10,101 nucleotides of DNA from CAZAQS01 sp964486825 (GTDB lineage Bacteria > Chloroflexota > Anaerolineae > Anaerolineales > UBA4823): positions 1 to 10,101 of the forward strand of contig CAZAQS010000174.1 in NCBI GenBank assembly GCA_964486825.1, read 5' to 3'. Below the pieces are notes generated by a model. It was not told the origin of the DNA and searched no databases. It saw only the letters and a list, made by a program, of their open reading frames with translations. The translations under genes and the position numbers were made by a program. Positions within the stretch are counted from its first letter, which is position 1; each line of letters starts with the position of its first letter. Shown piece after piece: positions 6,536-10,101 of the stretch.

Positions 6536-7669
6536 CTAATGCTGATCGGCGGATTCAAATGCTGCAGACAGCATTTCCAGTTCCGCCATCAAGTGCTTGC
6601 GGGTAGAACGGTCCAGGCGCGTATCTTGCTCGACCTTGGCCAATTCTTTACTGGCTGCTAGAACCACAAAAGCCGGAAGGAACATGACACGGCCGGCAGG
6701 AATAACGTCAAAGTAATGCGTCTTCATTTCGAGCGATTGGTCGTCAAAATAAGGCAGGCTGAGGCTCAGCCCCCGGTTTAGATCGTTAGCAGCTGCCCGG
6801 TGCTGGATGGTGGCGATGATCTCGCGTGTTTCATAACGAGCCAGGGCGCGCCCCTGATTGATAAGCTGTCCCAACATGCCGTAGCGCTTTTGCTGGTAAA
6901 CAACGTCAGCAACCATGTAAGAAGCCAGGGATACCGCTGTATGCAGGGTATGTATATAGCGTTGCATGGAGGCTAAATAGGCTTCGGCCTCAGCCGCCGA
7001 GCGGACCAATAGCTGGTCCTGGTCGTCGAAGGCTACCCACTGCGGCAGGAAGAAGCGGCGGGCAGCTGGCACGTAGGGAACTAGCAGTTCACCCCGTGCT
7101 TCATTTCCGTGCTGGCGGTCTTCCTCCGCAATTGCATCCGTTGTAGCCGTGATAGCCGAACCTAGCTCTTGATCGCCGACCGGTAGCGAGGGGACTTCCT
7201 CGCCTTCCGCCAGTTGGTAGTGCACCGAGCGACCGGATGGGAGCATATCGTGCACCAGAACGGTTGCAGTGGCAAAGCGCAAGAGGGAGGCGGAAGCAGC
7301 CACAGCAGGGCTTGTGGAGGCTTCCAGCTCATCCACCCGCTGGCGGAATGCCGCTCCAAGTCCCATTCGGGTCATGCGGTCCATAAACCCGCCTACCAAA
7401 TGCTCGCGTTGCTCGGGTGGAATGTGCATTTGCTTTGTATCACCTTGCGATAGGACAACCCGGTCCGGCAGGCTAAAGCGGGTCTGGGATGCAGGCTGGA
7501 GCAGGGCTTCGGCCAGGCTGCGGGCATGCATTTCAAAGTAACGCTGGATCAACGCCGGCTGTGCCTCAAACAGGTTTTTCAAGCGCTCATATTCCTGAGC
7601 CAAGTAGCTTGTAGGGCTTTTCGGTTGGCCAAGCTGAGAGGAAGGTGTTTGTTCAGGTTTTTTATTCAT
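6536..7669 (-). CDS. unrecognised 377-aa protein of the K+ operon
   Basis: I do not recognise this protein. It is predicted soluble and mostly helical. The first 22 residues are polar and Pro/Gln/Ser-rich, probably disordered. A helical segment follows (about 23-60, AQEYERLKNLFEAQPALIQR), then a mixed region with a hydrophobic stretch (125-142), an acidic linker (154-190), the segment LLVPYVPAARRFFLPQWVAF (195-214), a long helical region (225-292), and a C-terminal part with DVIPAGRVMFLPAFVVLAASKELAKV (321-346) ending in a charged helix. There is no signal peptide, no clear transmembrane helix, and no nucleotide-binding or metal motif that I can see. It begins 6 bp after the USP-like gene and ends 22 bp before the permease, so it is almost certainly co-transcribed with them. 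A role as cytosolic accessory or regulator of the KimA-like permease is a guess from position only. The ATG is preceded by only a weak GGAT at about 8 nt. Confidence 0.85.
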   Translation of the reverse strand: MNKKPEQTPSSQLGQPKSPTSYLAQEYERLKNLFEAQPALIQRYFEMHARSLAEALLQPASQTRFSLPDRVVLSQGDTKQMHIPPEQREHLVGGFMDRMTRMGLGAAFRQRVDELEASTSPAVAASASLLRFATATVLVHDMLPSGRSVHYQLAEGEEVPSLPVGDQELGSAITATTDAIAEEDRQHGNEARGELLVPYVPAARRFFLPQWVAFDDQDQLLVRSAAEAEAYLASMQRYIHTLHTAVSLASYMVADVVYQQKRYGMLGQLINQGRALARYETREIIATIQHRAAANDLNRGLSLSLPYFDDQSLEMKTHYFDVIPAGRVMFLPAFVVLAASKELAKVEQDTRLDRSTRKHLMAELEMLSAAFESADQH

Positions 7670-7675
7670 CGCACG

Positions 7676-8413
7676 TTATCCAATCCATTCATTGATTTTC
7701 CAGAGACCGTAAAGCTCCACGAGAACGGACAGGCAGAGAAGGATGGTTGATCGAGGACTGTCCGAAGCACGTTCAATACCGACCTGCAGCCAGAAAAAAG
7801 CTGCCATCAGGGTAATCGATGCTATCCAAGCCAAAACATTTTTTTTCCAGTACTGAGAAGGTGGCGAGAGTTTCACCTGTAAATCGCCGAATTCGTATAC
7901 ATGGACACCCAGATCCGCAGCCAACTGCTCGCCCAGCGCCTGGCGCCGGAAAAAGCCCCATGTCCTGTCTTTTGCCAGGCAAATCAAGAGGTCACCTGGT
8001 TTCAGGGAATGCCTAAGCGCTTGGGACCATTTTGTGTCTGAGTGTACGCGTGTATCCGCATGAACATTCGGGTATGCGGTCAAAGCAGCCAGGCTAGCCA
8101 GGCGCCGACGTTGATAGGAGACTTGATCCGGGTATGGGGAAAGAGCCAGGTACAGAACGCCTAGACCGGAGCAGGTAGCCACTTGCCAGACCCGGCGCGC
8201 AAGAGCATGCTCATCAATATCGCCGGTTGGGACCAGCACGATGAGTCGCCGGGTGGGAACTGGCGGGAACTGATCCGGTACGAGCAGGACGTCGGCCGCA
8301 AGGGCGGACTGTGGTAGTTGGGTTATACCTGGTAGAACACGCTCGATCTGGGACGGTAAAGCGGAAGGTTGGCCTGGAACCTCTTCCCAGGCTTGTACGG
8401 CGATTGTTTTCAT
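7676..8413 (-). CDS. USP-like domain protein with C-terminal two-helix membrane anchor, 245 aa
   Basis: Residues 55-176 show the alternating strand/helix pattern of a universal stress protein fold: RRLIVLVP strand, helix DEHALARRVWQVAT, strand LGVLYLALSP, Arg-rich helix QRRRLASLAAL, strand NVHADTRVHS, helix KWSQALRHSL, strand DLLICLAK, and a last strand VHVYEF. The Gly-rich GxxGxG nucleotide loop of ATP-binding USPs is absent. Residues about 192-212 and 222-238 are hydrophobic helices separated by a short polar loop, so the protein should be a membrane hairpin with the USP-like part in the cytosol. USP folds occur inside KdpD and at the C-terminus of KimA, which suggests K+-linked sensing or regulation here; that is inference. 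It is the first gene of the operon. The start is ATG 8413, with GAGAGG at 5-nt spacing. A TTG at 8428 would add five residues and is less likely. Confidence 0.75.
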   Translation of the reverse strand: MKTIAVQAWEEVPGQPSALPSQIERVLPGITQLPQSALAADVLLVPDQFPPVPTRRLIVLVPTGDIDEHALARRVWQVATCSGLGVLYLALSPYPDQVSYQRRRLASLAALTAYPNVHADTRVHSDTKWSQALRHSLKPGDLLICLAKDRTWGFFRRQALGEQLAADLGVHVYEFGDLQVKLSPPSQYWKKNVLAWIASITLMAAFFWLQVGIERASDSPRSTILLCLSVLVELYGLWKINEWIG

Positions 8414-8548
8414 TAATACCTCTCTCAAATTCCTTCTAAAAACTATCCAAAATCAAGGCGACTTGTTTCTTGTGTCGATTCTTAATCGGTATTTACTTTA
8501 TCAAATGGAAATAAGGAAATCGTAATGATGACCTGGAAAGGTGTTTGG
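8414..8548 (-). promoter_or_regulatory. leader/promoter region of the six-gene K+ operon
   Basis: This 135-bp non-coding stretch, AT-rich on visual inspection, lies between the kdpDE terminator and the first operon gene, so the operon promoter should be here. On the minus strand TTGATA (8499-8504) is a fair -35 match. The best following -10 candidate is AAGAAT (8478-8483), with only 15 bp spacing and 4 of 6 matches, so the promoter call is weak. A small palindrome, CGATT-CTT-AATCG (8476-8488), overlaps the -10 candidate and could be an operator. I see no recognisable c-di-AMP (ydaO) or other known riboswitch core. Confidence 0.35.
8418..8424 (-). promoter_or_regulatory. ribosome binding site of the USP-like gene
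   Basis: GAGAGGT on the minus strand, 4 nt before the ATG at 8413. It fixes this ATG as the first start codon of the operon rather than the TTG at 8428, which overlaps the site region. Confidence 0.65.
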
Positions 8549-8579
8549 AAAAAATAAAGACCGCCTTTTAGGCGGCCTT
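8549..8579 (-). terminator. rho-independent terminator after kdpDE
   Basis: On the minus strand, AAGGCCGCC (8571-8579) pairs with GGCGGTCTT (8557-8565) around a 5-nt TAAAA loop, giving a 9-bp GC-rich stem with one G-U pair. It is followed by TTTATTTTTT. It lies 28 bp beyond the kdpE stop and separates the kdpDE transcript from the downstream operon. On the plus strand no T tract follows, so it acts in one direction. Confidence 0.9.
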
Positions 8580-8607
8580 AGAGAATTACCAATGGGGCAG
8601 GTCAGCT

Positions 8608-9303
8608 TTATGCGTCGGTGATAAAGCGGTAACCGATCCCCGGTTCGCTCAAGATATGCACCGGTTTCTTAGGTTGGGCTTCCAGCTTTTTTCGCAGTTG
8701 GCTCATAAAGACTCGCAAATATTCCACGCTATCGCGGTACTCCGGTCCCCAGACGTGCTCGAGAATGTTTGGATGTGTAAGGACTCGGTTGGCATGGCCG
8801 ACCAGGTAAGCAAGCAGCCTATACTCCGTCGCTGTCAGCTTCACTTCAATTCCGTCACGAGTAACGATGTGCCTGACCAGGTCGATTGCGAGATCACCAG
8901 AAACAATCATGGACTCTGGCTCGCCCTGGCTTTTAGCCAGGTGGCGTAATGCGACGCGTATGCGAGCTAGCAGTTCACCCGTTCCAAATGGTTTGACCAA
9001 ATAATCATCAGCTCCTTGATCTAGTGCTTTGATCTTATCCCCCTCATGACTGCGCACGGAAAGTATGATGATGGGGATTTGTGTCCACTGACGGAGTTGG
9101 GTGCAAACTTCGACGCCATCGATGTCCGGCAGGCCTAGATCCAGGATAATCACATCTGGTTTCTCAGCTGCTGCCAGTGCCAATCCAGCTTCTCCTGTAG
9201 GTGCAGTTGATACCCGGTAGTTGTGCGCGCTCAGGATAGTGCGTAGGGCACGCTGCATTTGGGGTTCGTCGTCAATTACCAGAATATGGGCATTTGTTTT
9301 CAC
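8608..9303 (-). CDS. kdpE: KdpE-like OmpR-family response regulator, 231 aa
   Basis: This is a cytosolic DNA-binding response regulator. The receiver domain (5-120) has the acidic pocket D11/D12, phospho-acceptor D55 in ILDLGLPD, switch residue S82, and K104 in KPF. A winged-helix OmpR-type DNA-binding domain follows (133-228), with LTATEYRLLAYL, HVWGPEY and EPGIGYRF. Stretches such as LRQWTQIPIIILSVRS, DKIKALDQGADDYLVKPFG and YLRVFMSQLRKKLE are characteristic of KdpE within the family, by memory of E. coli KdpE. Translation starts at a GTG that overlaps the kdpD stop by 4 bp (GTGA, 9300-9303), so the pair is coupled. Classical targets are kdpFABC. None is visible, so the neighbouring K+ operon is a natural candidate target, which is inference. 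Confidence 0.93.
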   Translation of the reverse strand: MKTNAHILVIDDEPQMQRALRTILSAHNYRVSTAPTGEAGLALAAAEKPDVIILDLGLPDIDGVEVCTQLRQWTQIPIIILSVRSHEGDKIKALDQGADDYLVKPFGTGELLARIRVALRHLAKSQGEPESMIVSGDLAIDLVRHIVTRDGIEVKLTATEYRLLAYLVGHANRVLTHPNILEHVWGPEYRDSVEYLRVFMSQLRKKLEAQPKKPVHILSEPGIGYRFITDA

Positions 9304-10101
9304 AGGTCATCTGCCTCAATCTGCGGGGGTGGATTCCCATCTAACCGGAGCGGGAGGGTGAAGTGAAAGGCTAACCCGTCGCGCATATTTTCTGCCCATA
9401 TGCGACCGCCGTGCGCTTCGATAATGCCTTTACAAATCGAGAGGCCTAAACCGGTCCCGGTGACTTTCTCCGGCTCGGTTATCCGGTAGAATTTGTCGAA
9501 GATGCGATCGAGATGGCCTGGGTTTACTTGCGGCCCTTCATTTTTTACGCTTACCAAAGCCGTATCGTCGTCTAATAGGCTGGCTTCAAGATAGATGGTG
9601 GAACCATACGGAGCATATTTGGCAGCGTTGGTCAATAGATTTACGAAAACCTGCTCCATTTGCGAATAATCAACTGGCACAACGGGTAAATCGTCGGGAA
9701 TGTGAATCTCCAGATTAAAGCCTCTTAACATTCGGTGCAGGCGGGTAAGAACACCTTCAACAATTTCCGAGAGAATATTCCAATACTGTTTGGGCTTGAG
9801 AGCGCCAGCCTCAATACGGGACATATCGAGCAAATTGCCAACTAAGTAGTTTAAATAGTCAGCTTCTTCATCGACAACAGAGAGCAGATCATGGCGTGCC
9901 GATGCTTCCCACGGAATCTCATCGCTTATGAGACTGGTAGTGGCAGCTTTTATCGTTGCTAAGGGTGTACGTAGCTCATGGGTAACAGATGAAAGCAGCG
10001 CAGATTTCAGCCTGTCGCTTTCTTCCAATACACGGGCGCGGGTTTCGGTATGTGCCAGGGCTGTCCGTTCTAATGCTAGGGTTCCCTGTGCTGCAAAAGC
10101 T
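9300..10101 (-). CDS. kdpD: KdpD-like sensor histidine kinase, C-terminal part (5' end beyond window)
   Basis: This is the kinase core of the partner of KdpE. The frame stays open to the right edge; the TTG at 10028 is internal. Visible, in order, over the last 266 residues: a coiled linker (ALERTALAHTETRARVLEES), the HisKA helix with the H-box VTHELRTPLATIKA carrying the phospho-accepting His, NLLDMSRIEAG, the HATPase N-box NLLTNAAKYAP, FDKFYR, and the G2-type loop GTGLGLSICKGIIEAHGG. The G1 box reads NEGPQ where DxGxG is usual, so the adenine-contacting Asp is Asn; similar NxG forms occur in other active kinases. The resemblance to E. coli KdpD in the linker (NLLDMARIQSG there) supports the name. 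The N-terminal KdpD sensor, USP-like and GAF domains lie outside the window, so full architecture cannot be confirmed. The stop overlaps the kdpE GTG. Confidence 0.88.
   Translation of the reverse strand, partial: AFAAQGTLALERTALAHTETRARVLEESDRLKSALLSSVTHELRTPLATIKAATTSLISDEIPWEASARHDLLSVVDEEADYLNYLVGNLLDMSRIEAGALKPKQYWNILSEIVEGVLTRLHRMLRGFNLEIHIPDDLPVVPVDYSQMEQVFVNLLTNAAKYAPYGSTIYLEASLLDDDTALVSVKNEGPQVNPGHLDRIFDKFYRITEPEKVTGTGLGLSICKGIIEAHGGRIWAENMRDGLAFHFTLPLRLDGNPPPQIEADDL

Noticed and set aside
6514..6558. TTG start at 6558 giving a 625-aa permease.
   Set aside because: It would overlap the preceding gene by 23 bp and has no ribosome binding site, while ATG 6513 has AAAGGT at 6-nt spacing.
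8414..8548. Possible c-di-AMP (ydaO) riboswitch, since that element controls kimA in Bacillus.
   Set aside because: The leader lacks the conserved G-rich and purine core elements and is too short and AT-rich; no supporting helices beyond one 5-bp dyad.
8525..8557. Plus-strand 10-codon ORF (MMTWKGVWKK) with an AAGGA-like site upstream and a hairpin after it, resembling a Trp-containing leader peptide.
   Set aside because: No plus-strand gene follows; the hairpin has its T tract on the minus strand and is the kdpDE terminator; the ORF overlaps that terminator by chance.
9300..10028. Sensor kinase as a complete 242-aa protein starting at TTG 10028.
   Set aside because: The frame stays open to the window edge with a typical coiled linker before the H-box, so the gene is cut by the window and not short.

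Overview
The window is a potassium/cation-homeostasis locus from a bacterium with about 50-55% GC. Almost everything lies on the minus strand. The gene set (a KdpDE-type two-component system, paired single-RCK TrkA proteins, a KimA/APC-type permease and a P2-type ATPase) and the style of the proteins suggest a Chloroflexota (Anaerolineae-like) or related lineage. No rRNA or other taxonomic marker is present, so this is an inference.

Layout, read in the direction of transcription from right to left. (1) The 3' part of a KdpD-like sensor kinase runs off the right edge and overlaps a GTG-started kdpE by 4 bp. The pair ends at a strong rho-independent terminator (8549-8579). (2) A 135-bp leader follows, AT-rich on visual inspection. 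(3) A tight six-gene operon of about 8 kb runs from 8413 to 451. It encodes a USP-like protein with a C-terminal two-helix membrane hairpin, a 377-aa protein I do not recognise, a KimA-like K+ transporter of the KUP/APC superfamily, a P2-type cation ATPase with a Na,K-ATPase-like ion site, and two RCK (TrkA-N/TrkA-C) proteins of CeoB and CeoC type. Gaps are 6, 22 and 41 bp, followed by two 4-bp ATGA overlaps. (4) A 10-bp perfect inverted repeat sits at the 3' end of the operon, where it converges with (5) a small plus-strand hypothetical gene of lower GC at the left edge.

How the genes may work together: KdpDE is the classical sensor pair for K+ limitation or osmotic stress, but no kdpFABC is visible. 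The operon next to it carries a different K+ importer, an ATP-driven cation pump and two NAD-binding RCK subunits with no TrkH/KtrB channel. The simplest reading is a K+ (and possibly Na+) homeostasis module in which the RCK pair and the USP-like protein gate or sense for the KimA-like permease and/or the ATPase, with KdpDE as a plausible transcriptional controller. The individual families are known. The unrecognised 377-aa protein, the membrane USP protein and the split sensor/transporter layout are the least explained parts.

Two start codons were shortened from TTG to ATG because good ribosome binding sites precede the ATGs (KimA-like gene and USP-like gene). No gene-free stretch exceeds 300 bp. 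No tRNA, rRNA, CRISPR array or insertion sequence was seen.
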